Source: Ceratorhiza oryzae-sativae (Eukaryota > Basidiomycota > Agaricomycetes > Cantharellales > Ceratobasidiaceae). Taken from it: DNA of 64,000 nt. The translations under genes were made by a program, and so were the position numbers. Positions 12,524-24,548 of this stretch are shown one piece after another. Each line of letters begins with the position of its first letter. The stretch's first letter is position 1. The notes under the pieces are model-generated. The model ran no database searches, was not told where the DNA came from, and worked only from the letters and a program-made list of their open reading frames with translations. Where the stretch lies: the NCBI GenBank assembly GCA_030998015.1, contig JARWMV010000232.1, positions 2,604,001 to 2,668,000 on the forward strand, given 5' to 3'.

Positions 12524-12965
12524 ATTTTTCGAATAAGATTAGAGGGGCAAAGGTTACAGCGCAGAGGCAAGGCTGGTGGTGGGGATGTAGAGACAGGTTG
12601 GGGCAAGCTGCACCTGAAAAGTAGGGTCCGGCAAAGTTGTTAGCGCCGAATCCAAAAACTAAACGCGTGATTTCCGTAGGTCCCACAATCGTGCGACCGA
12701 AGAGTGAGCAGATTTTGTTCTCTGTTGACCGCCTTTCCAAACCCAAGGTTTTTTGTCGGACGATGCAGAAAAGAGAACCTGTCTAAAATTTACATGCCCA
12801 GCACTACCATGAAGCCATGGCTCGCGATTACATTAAGAGTCCAGACAGAGAAAAATAGAACGATCGACTTCAACGAGGGTATCCCTAAATAAGACACGCG
12901 ATAAAATGGAACCGAAACATTCTGTGGACGATAGGGACAGTCAAAAACAACGAGGTAATGTTCAT
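12524..12965. other. Intergenic stretch, no gene seen
   Basis: Separates the head of the YHM2 gene from the tail of the coiled-coil gene. Short overlapping ORFs on both strands have no recognisable content. It is expected to contain the YHM2 promoter. Confidence 0.4.
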
Positions 12966-15900
12966 CTATTCACTGGAATCCTTCGATGCCCTGAGGTGGT
13001 CTAACTCGTCTTGGAGCCTAATCAAAAGCGACATCAACGCTGGTATCAGCAGGTAAATGATTTAAAACGACTTACCCTTTGAGCTCGTCTTGCGTCTCAT
13101 TCAGCTCCGCCTCCTGGAACGTCAGCTCCATGACCTTCCGGTTAAGTTCTTCAGCCAGCTGTTGCTTCTCTTCTAATACCTCGTTCAATTTGCGCTCAAA
13201 TTCTTCGGCGGCGCGCTCTTTCTCGGCTTTGTACTCCATAAGGCTTATGCTGCTCTACGAGTTATTAAAATTCAAGCCAAGATAGGGCATAACGCACCTG
13301 AGTTGCGCAACTGTCTGTTTATGCTCGTTTTCCAGCTGCATAAGTTTGGCATTGTGTGCGTGGTATAGACGTTCGAGTTCCTCCTTTGACACCCCACCCG
13401 GTTGATTGGTGAAACGTGGGGTAATCGGGGGAGATCGCGGATGTTGGATGGTCATAGCGGCCAATGCCTTATCTTTGGCATCCCGCTCATCCTCCATGCG
13501 CTGCCGAACGGCTGCTAGTTCTAGAAGCCAGAGACGTTTAGATATCGTAAAAATTAACGACGCTATAATACCTACCTTCAGCAAGTTGCGCCTTCTCCGC
13601 ATTATGCATCGCCTCCATGTGAGCAATTGCCTGAACTCGGCCCTTGGCGGCTTCCTCGAGCTCGAGCTTGTGGTTGTTCATGGTCGCAGCAAAGGTCTCC
13701 TGGGATGTCTGGTGTACCTCCTTGAGTGTCTCGAAGTCGTCCTTCAAGCTTCGGAGCTCGTTCTTGGCGGCCTCGAGCTCTGCAGATGGAGCAACGGTAG
13801 GCGGAGCGGCAAGAGCATCTTCGAGTGCCTGTTTCGTCGAAGCAAGCTGCTCGCGAAGTGACTCGAGCTCGGTAGTTTGGGCGGAGACGATACCCTTGGC
13901 TTTGGCAAGATCATCCCGGGCAGCGTTCGACTCGACAGTCAAACTGTTAATCTTCTTCTCGAGAGATCGAACTTCAGTGCTGAGGGCTTCCTCGTGTGTA
14001 GCGTTGATGTTGTTCAACTCAGCACGGTGGCTGGCGCGAACCTCTTCAATAGCGGCATCAGACCGAGCACGCAATCGCTGAGGTCTTTCGAATGTTGGGC
14101 ATCTGCTTCGGACTGGAACAAATCACATAAACGCTGGAACCCTAACCTTTCTGAAGTAAACTCACCCGAGCTCGCTGGTATGCTCCTCGACAAGCTTGTC
14201 GTGCTCGATCTTCACCTCCCGAACCTTGGCAGCATACTTGTCCTCTTGGCTCTAAGATCGAAATGAGTAACTGGTGCATCCCACGAGGTCAATCAGACTC
14301 ACGCTTAGCTCAGTCTGCAGTCGGGCCATCTCTTCAGCAACAAGTGTTGTATTACGCTCGTGGGCCTCCTTTGCCTCGGCAAGCTCTTGGGCGGAGATGA
14401 CGTTTCATGTCCTCCACAAGTTTCGCATGGGATTCTTCCAGCGCAGCCAAGGCCTGCTGGCTAGCGAGCGTAGCCGACTCTTGGGCGGACTTCAGAGCAG
14501 CTTCCAGAGACGTTGAATGCTCTACCCCAGCGGCAGCGGTCGTCTCTTCCCACTTCTTTGTCGCCTCCTCGAGTGCAAGAGCGCCTTTCTTCAGCTCGTC
14601 CTGGAAGCGTGTCTCAGCCTCGGCGAGCGCCTTTGCATGTGCGTCCCTGAGTTTGCTGAGCTCCTTCGCATGGTCATCAGCGTCGACCTCGTTGGCCTCC
14701 CGCATTTCAAGCACCTCGACCTCGAGTTCCGAAATGCGGTGCTTCAATTCGTCCCGTTCGGTTTGCAAGGCCGAAATCTCACTCTGAAGCTTTGTGAGGT
14801 TCTCTTCGCTTGCCGACAGCTTGATCTCTAGTTCCTTGATCTGGAGTGCGGCTTGTTCAGCGGTGACCTTGTGACTAGCAGAGAGCGCCTCGGATTCGAC
14901 ACGCAAGGCCTCCAAGTCAGCTTGCGCCTTGAGCAAAGCCTCGTGGTCAGCGGCCGCTGCGTCTCGTTGTGCGGATGCTTGCTCCTTGAACTGCTCAATC
15001 TCGACCTTGGAGGCATCGTTTACCGCCCGAAGCTCAGAGATGGTAGTTTCGCGTTCGCTGATTTGGGAAGAAAGATCGGCGCGCGAGGACTCTGTATCTT
15101 CAAGCTAAATCAAAGTCAGTGTGGCGAGGTATCGCGGCCGGCTTGAGGCTTACTTTGGCAACAGCTTCTGTGAGTTGTGTTTTTGTAGCCTCGAGGAGTG
15201 CTTGCAGCTTTTCTTTTTCCTCGTGGCCAAGGCTCGAGGACTCCTTCAGCGATGCCAGTTCCGCGTCGACCGCATCCCGGGCAGCGGCGGCACCTTCCGA
15301 AGCCGTCTGGAGCTCGGCAAGAGAAGCCTTGTGATTAGCAGCCTCGGATTGCTGCTGTTCGAGAGTGACCTGCAGAGTTTTGATTTGCTCTTCCAGAACG
15401 GAAACGAGTTGGGCCTTCTTTTCCAGTTCCTCGATTGCTTCGCGATGCTATCAGATGGGTTAGGTATATTTTTTTCAAGATTGCCCCGATTCACTAACCT
15501 TGGCAGCCAATTCGTCGTCGTGCTTTGGAGCAGGGCTGGCGGCCTTGAGCTGAGTGGGAGTCGCTCCTCGGGCAATCATAGCAGTGCTAGTCTTCACAAC
15601 ACCAGCACGCTTAGCAGCAAGAGCAGTTGGACCCCCTACATCAGATGATCGGGGCTTGGCTCCAGTCGCAGCGGGACGAGTCACACCAGTAGAAGTGGGA
15701 GAGGTAACTGACGAGCGCGTGGAACCAGGAGCCGCAGGTTTGGTGGCGGGCGTAGCTCGTGGTGCTGGTTTGGTGGCCGCCCCGCCAACCGAGGGTCGCC
15801 CGGAAACAGTTGGCTTAGGCGCTGTCGAGGACACGGATGGTTTGCTTGGTGCAAGGGAGGTGCGGCGGGCAGCAGTGGAATCAGCGCCAGGTTTGGTAGC

Positions 15901-16445
15901 TGGGGCTGCGGCGGGTCTAGATGATGCGGAAGTTAAAGTCGAAAGAGGGGTCTTCCTGACAGTAGTCGCCCCAGCCGCCGCCGGAGGAGATTTTGTGGAC
16001 GTCTGGCGAGATGAATGGCGCAGCAACACGGTGTCGATTGGTCAACGGCTGCGCAGGTGATTTGCAGAAACGAACATACCTTTCGGGCAGCTGAAGCGGC
16101 TACCTTTGGGTCGTTTTTGCCCACCTGCAGGCTGGGCTTGCGGGTGCGGGCGTCGAGCGAGATGGCGGCCTTGGGCTTGAGCGAAGGGGGCGACGCAACA
16201 GGCGCGGGTGCGGGCGGAGCATCGCCATGGGCTGGTAAATCCTCCGCTTCTGCTGTCTTCCCCGCGCCCGGGGCGTCATGCGCTGGCTCTGCGGGCACGG
16301 GCGTTCCGTTGGGGGCATCAGCGTGATCCTCGTGGTCGCCATGCTTGAAGCCGTCGCCGTCGGAGACAGGCGTCAGCGGAAGGGTCGCCTCTTTGGTGTC
16401 GTCCGCCTGGTCCTGTGCGGCAAGGGCGCGTTCGATGTCAGCCAT
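12966..16445 (-). CDS. Large coiled-coil protein with acidic head and Ala/Thr/Pro/Ser-rich linker
   Basis: The start at 16445 reads MADIERALAAQDQADDTKEA. About 100 acidic/Pro-rich residues follow, then ARTRKPSLQVGKNDPKVAA, a basic Ala/Pro/Thr/Ser-rich segment (15480-16030 region), and then roughly 700 residues of heptad-rich coiled coil (15480 down to 12966). The end is ELKGLQDELDHLRASKDSSE-stop after a last intron. The composition resembles cytoskeletal or scaffold proteins; a disordered basic linker before a long coiled coil is common in microtubule-associated proteins, but no diagnostic domain is visible and no function is assigned. Two one-base slips are needed for a continuous reading: one extra base near 14403-14406 (an A run on the coding strand) and one missing base near 14076-14086. 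Confidence 0.7.
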
Positions 16446-17557
16446 GGTCGAGGTTGGCTCTGTTGTTCGAGCACACCGCCCGAGCGCTAACCAGCATATC
16501 CCTCGGACCCTGGGGACCCTGTGTCCGGCGCCAAACACGGCCACACGCGGCCCAACATCGCGCGCACCACGACCCACCACATGCCGTGTGCGTCTGGCAC
16601 CGGTCACACGCCGTGACAGCCCACACATGGCGCCGGCTCGGCGCTTGCCCCAACCCGTCCGCGAGGCGACAAACTTTGTGTGTTTATTTATATCATCGCT
16701 CGGGACTCGCGTTCTGCCGATACATGCGATCCTTGATTCCATCAATGTCTAATAAGCTATGGGTCACGCGAGGGAGCATAGAGGGGCATGTGTGTTTAGA
16801 ACTCACCGTGGTGTGGAAGCAGCAGCCACGCTGGTCAGCGCCATACCTTGTGCCGGCTAATATCTGTCGTATCAGATTCAGACGCAAAGACCAGGCTCCA
16901 AAAAGCACCCTTGCCCTTGGGCACCCGGGTGATGCGGCAGCGGCGCATAAGGCGGCGTAATCCAGGCTCCAAGGGTGGCAAAGGACGCGCATACACCAGT
17001 CTGGTCCTGTCTCGAGCGCCCGCGCGTGGTCGTTGACTCCTGATAGGCTCGCATCTCTCAACGTCCGGCGCGTTCCACGCCCCAGTTCTCCACCATCGGG
17101 ATCTCGTGGCCAAAACTCCGCCCTGCCCGGCTCTGCTGGATCGATTTCTTCATATCCGGACGAACCTAGACCACAGTCTCTGGTCGCAATGTGATTGATC
17201 CCAATTTCACCCCCTCAGATCGCGTCGGACGACGCGCTGGGATCCTTGTGTTTTATGAAATGCGCAAACTCGTTGCTCAAGTTCCAACTTACCATTCTAG
17301 TATGCCTATGACCGCAGAGCAGCGCTCGTTGGGTACCCTAAGCGATCATCGCACCCATGGCTACTCTCGATCGACAACGCTACATACGCTGTGTGCTTTC
17401 GATCAACGCTCATACACCCGGCGAAAATGTCATCTCCGAGCGAATGCAAATGAGATTAATGCCGTTAATCTTGCCTTGTGAGCTCTGACAGCCGCACGGG
17501 GGGGAGATGGTATAAAGCCTTGCCGGCCGCGATTCTACTTCCTCATCCCCCATAGGG
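16446..17557. other. GC-rich divergent intergenic region
   Basis: About 1.1 kb between divergent genes. The half near the coiled-coil gene is GC-rich, and accidental ORFs overlap on both strands (for example 16415-16960), none with recognisable content. It is probably the two promoters and untranslated leaders. A TATAAA lies near its right edge. Confidence 0.45.
17511..17516 (+). promoter_or_regulatory. TATA box candidate
   Basis: TATAAA, 42 bases before the start codon at 17558. The spacing suits a short untranslated leader; a chance match is possible. Confidence 0.35.
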
Positions 17558-19401
17558 ATGAGCGAAGTTGTACATACGGCTAACGAATCTACCGATACTG
17601 AGCGATCCAGTTCGATCTCACAGGTATGCGCCTTTGATTGATGGTGTACCCCACCTGCACCAAGTCTGAATCCACTCATTTCAGGTGTCGGGACACCGAC
17701 ACGTCCTAGTGGCGTGCGGTGATAGTTTCGTCGGACCACTTACGTTATTGGATCGCCGGAGAGTCTATGTCAAAAAGTTCTCCGGTGCTTCGGCAAAGGT
17801 ACGTCTCGAGCCACGAGTTGAACTAGCGTCGAAGTAGGACTGAATGGTACCGTACGACACACAGGGTCTTGGCAATAAGAATTCGCTCTCCCAAACTGGA
17901 GTGCTGGTCACCAAACTACTAGACAAAGAAAGGCCTGAACAACGTGAGTACAGTTTTCTAGGTGATTCCAAGTGTTCATTGACATCCACGTACGCTAGTC
18001 CTTCTGGTTTTTGGACAAGTCGATTTGCATATTCTGTACCTCTGGAAGGCACTCAAAGCACAGCTCGATAGAAGCGACCCACCGTCCCCCAATAGTTGGG
18101 GAGACGCTGTTCTCAAAGCTTATACTACATTCATTCAGGATGATATACTTCCCCGCAGCAAGCTTCGCTCTGGCTACCTGCGTAATATTTTTGTGGCATC
18201 TATAATTATGCCTTGCGTTGATGTGAGCCAATCGTTTCCCACAACCATCACTCACATGTATACTGATATTCATTTCTCACTCTAGGATAACCACCTCGAC
18301 GAATGCGTCAGGAAATACCGAAGGCGAGAGGAGGAAGCTGGGCAAACCCGCGACCTTCGCTTGGCAGACTGCGCGGTCCCCACCGATATCGAGACCCGCC
18401 GAACCATGGTGAAGCTTGTCAACTCTGGTCTCAGTAACTTTTGCGACCAAAACGACGAGCTTCGCTTTGTCAACATCAATAAACACATCACGAACGAGAT
18501 GGGGGAAGTCAGGTCTGATGTTGTCGACCAGTGCGTTCGTGGTACCATACCATTTTATTTTTTTCGGCTAAGAAAATTCTGGTATGCAGCGATCCGTCGA
18601 CAATTCATGTTCAGTGGGAATCAACCATCGGGTACTGGGTTGAGGAGTTGGCTGAAGCTGGACTGGTTAAGAGCGACATCGTTGTCGATATCGATGCCTC
18701 TGCGGCTCAATACGAGGCTGAAAAAAAGGATCGCATGCGACGTTGGAGGGTAAGCTGATTTCTGCCCGAGATACGAGATCGTGACCTCATTCATTCCGCT
18801 TTTTCGGGGTTTCAGGCGGTTCCTCCTGACGCCACACTCTCCCCAACGCTTTCAGATTTCAGCATTCAGGACGAGCCAGGTTCTCCGTTGATGCTTCCTC
18901 AACGACCCGGGAATCGGCAAACAAGAGGACGGCCATCGACTCCACCGCCTGGCACCTTGGCCCGTTCCACTCAAACGAGTCCCGAAAGTGCGCCGTCCTG
19001 GCACCAACGCAGTGCTCTCAATCGTGTTCGGGGAACAAGCTCACCACCTCCACATCGGGGTAGCGGGAGGTCGACAGGATTTCGGTTTGCAACTGTATCT
19101 AGTGGTTCTCGTCGATCCCGCGCGGACGAGGACGACAACTGGCGTAACCGCTCTGTGACCCGCAGGAACTCTGTGCCAACCGTTACGTTCGGCACGGGGC
19201 TCGAGGAAATTTTTCAGTCACAATGTATGTGTATTCTTTTGGTTGCCGTTGTCTTATCAGCTCAAGGTGTGATTAGATTCGAGTCCTGTCCATACGCCCC
19301 CCCAGACTCCGCTACTTGGAGAGTTCAGCCAGACGGATGGAAACAACACGCAGAACGAAGAGTTTACCCAACTGTCGGAGCCGTCGGAAGGGGCTAAGTA
19401 G
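17558..19401 (+). CDS. SGNH/GDSL-like protein with disordered Ser/Pro/Arg-rich tail
   Basis: The start at 17558 gives MSEVVHTANESTDTERSSS, then after an intron HRHVLVACGDSFVGPLT, where GDSF resembles the nucleophile block of SGNH hydrolases. Later exons give a hydrophobic strand running into FGQVDLHILYLWKALKAQL, where SGNH enzymes carry the oxyanion block. At about 18580 comes DPSTIHVQWESTIGYW, a fitting catalytic Asp/His block. GQVD recalls the GEID of the GSCFA and acyltransferase-type relatives, so hydrolase or acyltransferase activity is inference. From about 18830 a disordered tail follows (PPGTLARSTQTSPES, RRSRADED) and an acidic end EPSEGAK-stop reached through an intron at about 19225. 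The protein has no signal peptide. Confidence 0.62.
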
Positions 19402-19620
19402 ATTTTCACAACGCATACAAGGACATCAAGGACACAGGAGCGAAAGATCCAGATTACAGGGACGGTAAAACATGTATATATTGCTCCGTGAGCCACGTTG
19501 AAGACCGCAGGGCGGACTCGTGTATTCTGTTGTGGAATGGAATCTTGTATTTATTCATGTGTGGGAGGTTGGTCAGCTCGGCGGCTATAGCCAAACGTCA
19601 AGCCAGTTCTGTCCACTACC

Positions 19621-22600
19621 ATGTTTGACGAATGTAAATTGTCTACAAAGCCCTCACTCTTTTCGACTGACGATCTCCGATAAGATGTAGAGCACTCGGG
19701 AAGACCTGGCGCGGCTCCATCCGCTCAAACGCGGGCGCTTCCTCAGGTGCACTATGAAGGCTTTGAGCCCAATGCTGCAGCAGTCAGTGGTCTAGGTAGT
19801 CCAACGACTACGCGAATAGATGCTGAGATTGACAAGGGGCTAATGGTGAGTATAAATGAGTTGCCTAACTCCCTACTGATAAATCGTCAAGGACGTCTCA
19901 TCCGAAGATCCAGTATTTAAGCTGGCACCAGTTCAATACACGCCACCCGCTGCCATAACCAACTTGGCGGTTTCCAATAAGATCCTGATAATGTGCTTCA
20001 ACAATAACAGCTTCCACAGGATAGATATGGATATGCAGGAATACATAGGCGAACTCGCGCTGGGCAAGAAACCGGTTGAAGCGACCGTGCACAAGATCTT
20101 TCTGGATCCTAGCGCGAAACATCTTCTAATCACGACCACCCAAGGAGACAACTACTATATTTTCGAAGGATGGAAAAAGGCCAAGCAACTTAGCAAGCTC
20201 AAGATGATCGTAGAATGCGTTGCGTGGAACGAGGAGAAGCTTTCGCCTCATTCTCCGTTATACTCCCAGTATGGCCAGTCTGGGACTAGCACGTATGAAA
20301 TACTACTCGGGGGACGCAACGGGACTATATACGAGGCTTTAATTTCGCCGGCTGAGGAATTCTTCAAGTCTCCGGATCGATATGTCCAGGCGGTGTACTC
20401 TGTACCCGATAGACAGCCCATTTCTGGCATCAAGTTTGAGCGACTGAGAGAAGACATTACTCGAGCTGTTGTTGTAGTTGCAACTGCTTCCCGTCTTTAC
20501 CAACTGACCGGCGCGCTTGGAACGAAAGCTGACACGGATGGTTCACGAGTATTTGAGGGGTTGTTTGCTTCCTATCGGGATACACCAGCAAGTCAGTCGC
20601 CCAGGTTCTAGAAGTCGTCGTGCCTCCTAACTCATTTTCTACAGAGTACCTGGAAATACCGGGAAATCTTCAGCAATCGACGCTTCAGTTCTATGATCCG
20701 GAATACGTTGATGGGCCGATTGGCAAGCGTATTGCATGGCTGACATCAAGAGGACTGTTTCATGCTACATTGTCCATTGCTCGGCCCAGTTCTGGAGACG
20801 CCTCTTCACAGGATTTGTTGGACGCCTCGTCATTACTCCCTTACCCTACCACACTATCCGATGGCACAGCGGCACTCGCACGGAGTCCCGGGTCCACTAC
20901 ATCGGTGGACAGCTTCCCATTGGGAGTTGTCATCACAGAGTTTCATTTCCTACTGCTTATGAAGGATCGAGTAGTTGGCTTTTCTCGTCTTGATGAGAGT
21001 ATAGTATATGACGAAATCATCTCTCTGGTAAGTTAGGCACCATGAGCATGCTCCTTTTACTGAAAGTTCCCTCAGCGTCGTGGTGAACGGCTGCTTGGGA
21101 TGTGTGCAGACCCGATCAACCGGACCCTTTGGATCTACTCTACCCATGGTTTATACGAAGTTGCTCCAGTCAATGAGGAACGTGACGTCTGGAGAATATA
21201 TCTTGAAAAAGGAGACTACAATCTCGCCCTACAATTCGCCAAGGTCAGTCAATTCAGTTATAGTTTGTGTGGATCTGCCCACCTTACCGTGCTTTAGTTG
21301 CCACTACATCGAGACGCCGTACTTGCGGCCCAAGGCGCCTCGTTCTTCAGCCAAGGTCAATTTATTCAGTCCGCCCAGTCCTATGCGCGATCGAACACAG
21401 CACCGTTTGAAGAGGTCGCCCTGAAATTCGTTGATGCTGGAGAGCGCGATGCTTTGCGATACTATCTCCGATCACGGCTCGCCAGTCTGCGGAAAACCGT
21501 GCGCAGAAGCCAGAAATGGACAAACCAGTTTTGGTGCTAACTGTTGGCTTTTACAGGACGTCACTCAGCGAACCATGTTAGCCACGTGGCTGGTAGAGTT
21601 TTACCTTAGCAAGTGCAACGAGCTCGATGATTTGATTGCCTCGTCGTCCGCATCGAATGACGTTAGTAATCTCCAAGCCGAGCAGACCCATGTGGAAGAG
21701 GAATTACAAGAGTTCTTTGAAACATACAAGGCTTGTCGTATACATGTTGTACCTTATCAACCACGCTGATCTAGTTACCGTCCGATAGTCATGCCTAGAT
21801 CGAAGAACCACCTACGATTTGATTCGTGGCCATGGCCGGATGGACGTCTTCCTCAACTTCGCCAACGTCTCTGGCGATTTTGAGCGAATAGTTGAATATT
21901 GGGTATCTGAGGAAGAATGGGTTAAAGCTATTGATGTGCTGAATCGTCAGGTAGGTAAATTATACTGCGATGATGCGTATACTAATACGATAACACAGCC
22001 CGACTTAGATCTCTATTATCGGTTTGCTCTGTCCTAATGGCGGCTGCTCCGAAGGAGACCGTCGACGCTTGGACGCGAAGGCCCGCGCTGAACCCGGTCC
22101 GTCTCATTCCAGCCTTGTTACAGCAACAGCATCGTCCTATCAACCCGATGCAACAAAACCATTCCGTTCGGTACCTCAACTATCTCATATTTGAACAGAA
22201 CAACACGACATCGACACTTCATAATCTAATCATTACGTTCCTTGCCACGAACAACGACGACGGGCCCCTCCTTCGGTTTCTTACAACGGCACCATACGAG
22301 CCAATATCTGGAAAACCTTACTATGATTTGGATTACGCTCTGAGGGTGTGCCGGGCGAACGGACGAGTCCAGCCGTGTGTTCACATATATGCAAAGATGG
22401 GGCTATACGAAGAAAGCGTGTCCTTGGCTTTGGAGAAGGGCGACTTGGAGCTGGCGAGGATCACTGCGGACATGCCTGAGGATGACATTCCACTGAGGAA
22501 GAAACTATGGCTGAAGGTGGCGAGATATGTTGTAGAGGACAAAAAGGATATCAAGACGTACGTTTGTCGCTTCGCTAAGGTCACACATGCTAAGATCTGC

Positions 22601-23529
22601 GATAGCGCAATGCAATTCTTGTCGAATACAGAACTTCTCAAGATTGAGGACATCTTGCCTTTCTTCCCTGACTTTGTTGTCATCGATGACTTCAAAGACG
22701 AGATTTGCAATGCACTCGAAGACTACAGCGCGCACATTGTTGAGCTCAAACGAGATATGGATGGCGCGATGGAATCGCCGCTGCAGTCTCCCGTGACATT
22801 GCTCAGCTAAAGAACCGCTTTGTGACGATCGAGCAGGGAGACAGGTGCACGCATTGCAGCGCTGCGTTGCTAACACGCCAATTTTACGTGTTCCCGTGCC
22901 ACCACATGTTCCACGCGGATTGTTTGATTGGCCTAGTGAGTGTCAACCCAAGCACAAATATTTAATCCTTACCTACATCCATGTCAGGCTAAAGAGTCCA
23001 TGTCAGCCGTGCAGCTGCGGCGGATCGTAGCCCTCCAAACTGAACTTGTCAAGCTCACCGCTATCTCTCAGCCCGGCGCACAACCCGTCATTTCAGCGCC
23101 CGTCCCTGCAGCCGTACCGCAGGGGACGATGCCCCGTAACCAACCTCAAACCCAGCGGACTCTACTCTCATCCGCCTTCGCTGCTGGTGGAACCAACGGA
23201 AGTCTCTCGCGTGCCATGAACCCTCTTACGGCCGCAGCAGCCATGGGCAGCGCGTTGTCACTGCTAGCGATAAGCTGCGAGACTTGGTTGTTCCAGATGC
23301 GCTAGCTACAGCTGTTGGCGTTTGGGGCACGCGCGGACGAGTTCTGGGTACTGCTGTGGGATTAGGAGAGCACCAGGTCGAAGGGGGAGCGGCATCGCGC
23401 ATAGAAGCGCTGCGGGCTGAGCTGGACAAAGTATTGGCAGGAAGCTGCCCACTTTGCGAATCCGTGGTGGTGGGGCTTGATAAACCGTTTGTTAAGGAGG
23501 GAGAAATGGACGTGTCCTGGGCAATCTGA
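19621..23529 (+). CDS. VPS18: Vacuolar sorting protein VPS18/PEP3, HOPS/CORVET subunit, one frame slip
   Basis: The start at 19621 splices from MFDE to YVEHSGRPGAAPS, then after another intron to VFKLAPVQYTPPAAITNLAV, the start of the Pep3/Vps18 amino-terminal beta-propeller. The helical clathrin-repeat half includes RTTYDLIRGHGRMDVFLNFA and HIYAKMGLYEESVSLALEKG. The carboxy end has a RING-type zinc site beginning CTHC and continuing through FPCHHMFHADC to CPLC near 23445, ending EGEMDVSWAI-stop. Vps18 is a core subunit of the HOPS and CORVET tethers on endosomes and vacuoles. The frame slips at about 22765-22777: the ORF in frame with the helical half stops at 22810, but one missing base would join it to VSRDIAQLKNRF and the RING. 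The RAB5 gene, whose product CORVET binds, lies 4 kb away, probably by chance. Confidence 0.9.
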
Positions 23530-23672
23530 GCGGCAATAGAACATGTACATGATAATTTCACTTGTACGGAGTATTTGAACAGTAGGCCATAACAGAGCCA
23601 GGACAATGAGTAAGCACAACGGGGATCACCAGAGCAGCATTAAAGTTATATGCGCATCTGGATTTTATGAAT

Positions 23673-24213
23673 CTAGCCGTTGACCTTCTTACTCCGGCCC
23701 GCACGTCGTCGCAATCGTTCCGCTTTCTTAGCGCTCATCTGAAGAACGGATAGGTTAGGCGTAGTTCAAAACTCTGACGCCGGACCGTTACCTTTGCGGC
23801 TAACTCTTCTAGACGTATCCTTTCTGCCCGTGCCCTTTTCCTCTCCTGAGAAACCTCTCTCCTCCTAACAAGAATGTTAGCTTTATAGGGTCGAATCCAA
23901 GAGGACTCCACGAACCTGGCAGCCTCTGCAGCCTTCTCGTCCACCATTTCTTTGTGAAGCTTCTTTACTGCATTATCTTGCTCTCTCTTACGCATACGTT
24001 CCTCCCATGATTGGGGTTTTACGTTGGGTTGAAGGTATGATCGCCTATTGGTACTATTATACGCTCAAAACCTTAGTCAGATTCAGAGAGAACTTACCTT
24101 TTAGCCACTTTCTGAGATTTCCATCCTTTCCCGCTCAACCTTCCGTTGCTTGACTGTGCTATATTAATAGCTTTGTGAATATCGTTGGTTTTTATTGAAG
24201 GGCCAGTAGACAT
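23673..24213 (-). CDS. CGR1: rRNA-processing protein CGR1
   Basis: The start at 24213 gives MSTGPSIKTNDIHKAINIAQ, then SGKGWKSQKVAKR and, after an intron, QSWEERMRKREQDNAVKKLH. The rest is a continuous basic helix rich in Lys, Arg and Glu, ending RRRAGRSKKVNG-stop. The W-x(2-3)-K...SWE-x-R-x(2)-R pattern and the small size of about 120 residues match Cgr1, a nucleolar protein needed for processing of 27S pre-rRNA in 60S assembly. There are two or three short introns. Confidence 0.8.
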
Positions 24214-24241
24214 CGTCAAAGACGAGGAAATTCTGGTGAGT

Positions 24242-24278
24242 CACGTGACAAGTCTCTCCCTCAATGATGAATCACGTG
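24242..24278. promoter_or_regulatory. Two TCACGTGA-type E-boxes upstream of CGR1
   Basis: CACGTG cores at 24242-24247 and 24273-24278, each flanked by T and A so that the palindrome extends to 8 bases. They lie 29 and 60 bases upstream of the CGR1 start, a position suited to promoter use. The wider 24214-24548 interval between CGR1 and the lyase gene holds no coding sequence that I recognise. Confidence 0.45.
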
Positions 24279-24548
24279 ATTAAATCTTTTTTTTTGGCAT
24301 ACATATTTAGAGACCTACACGAACACAGGGTCGAACCGGTCATAAGGAACACGAACACCACGTCAGAGAGCAGAGAACAGGACACGGAGGACGGAACGGG
24401 GGACAGAGGTCAAACGGCCCGAAGGCGTACTAAGGACAGAGAGCGGTCATGAGGAGGTCACGTAATTAAATCCTTCAAGCGCTAAACCCCTATTTTGTTA
24501 CCTCGAGCTCACCACAGGAGTTCGAGGTTCCTGTCTACCATCTCCATA

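Noticed and set aside
15554..16060. 168-codon plus-strand ORF opposite the coiled-coil gene
   Set aside because: Shadow of the Ala/Thr/Pro/Ser-rich linker on the other strand; its Val/Gly/Ala-rich composition reflects the complement of that repeat.
16415..16960. 181-codon plus-strand ORF in the GC-rich intergenic region
   Set aside because: GC-rich sequence lacks stops by chance; no domain, and overlapping ORFs of similar size exist on the opposite strand.
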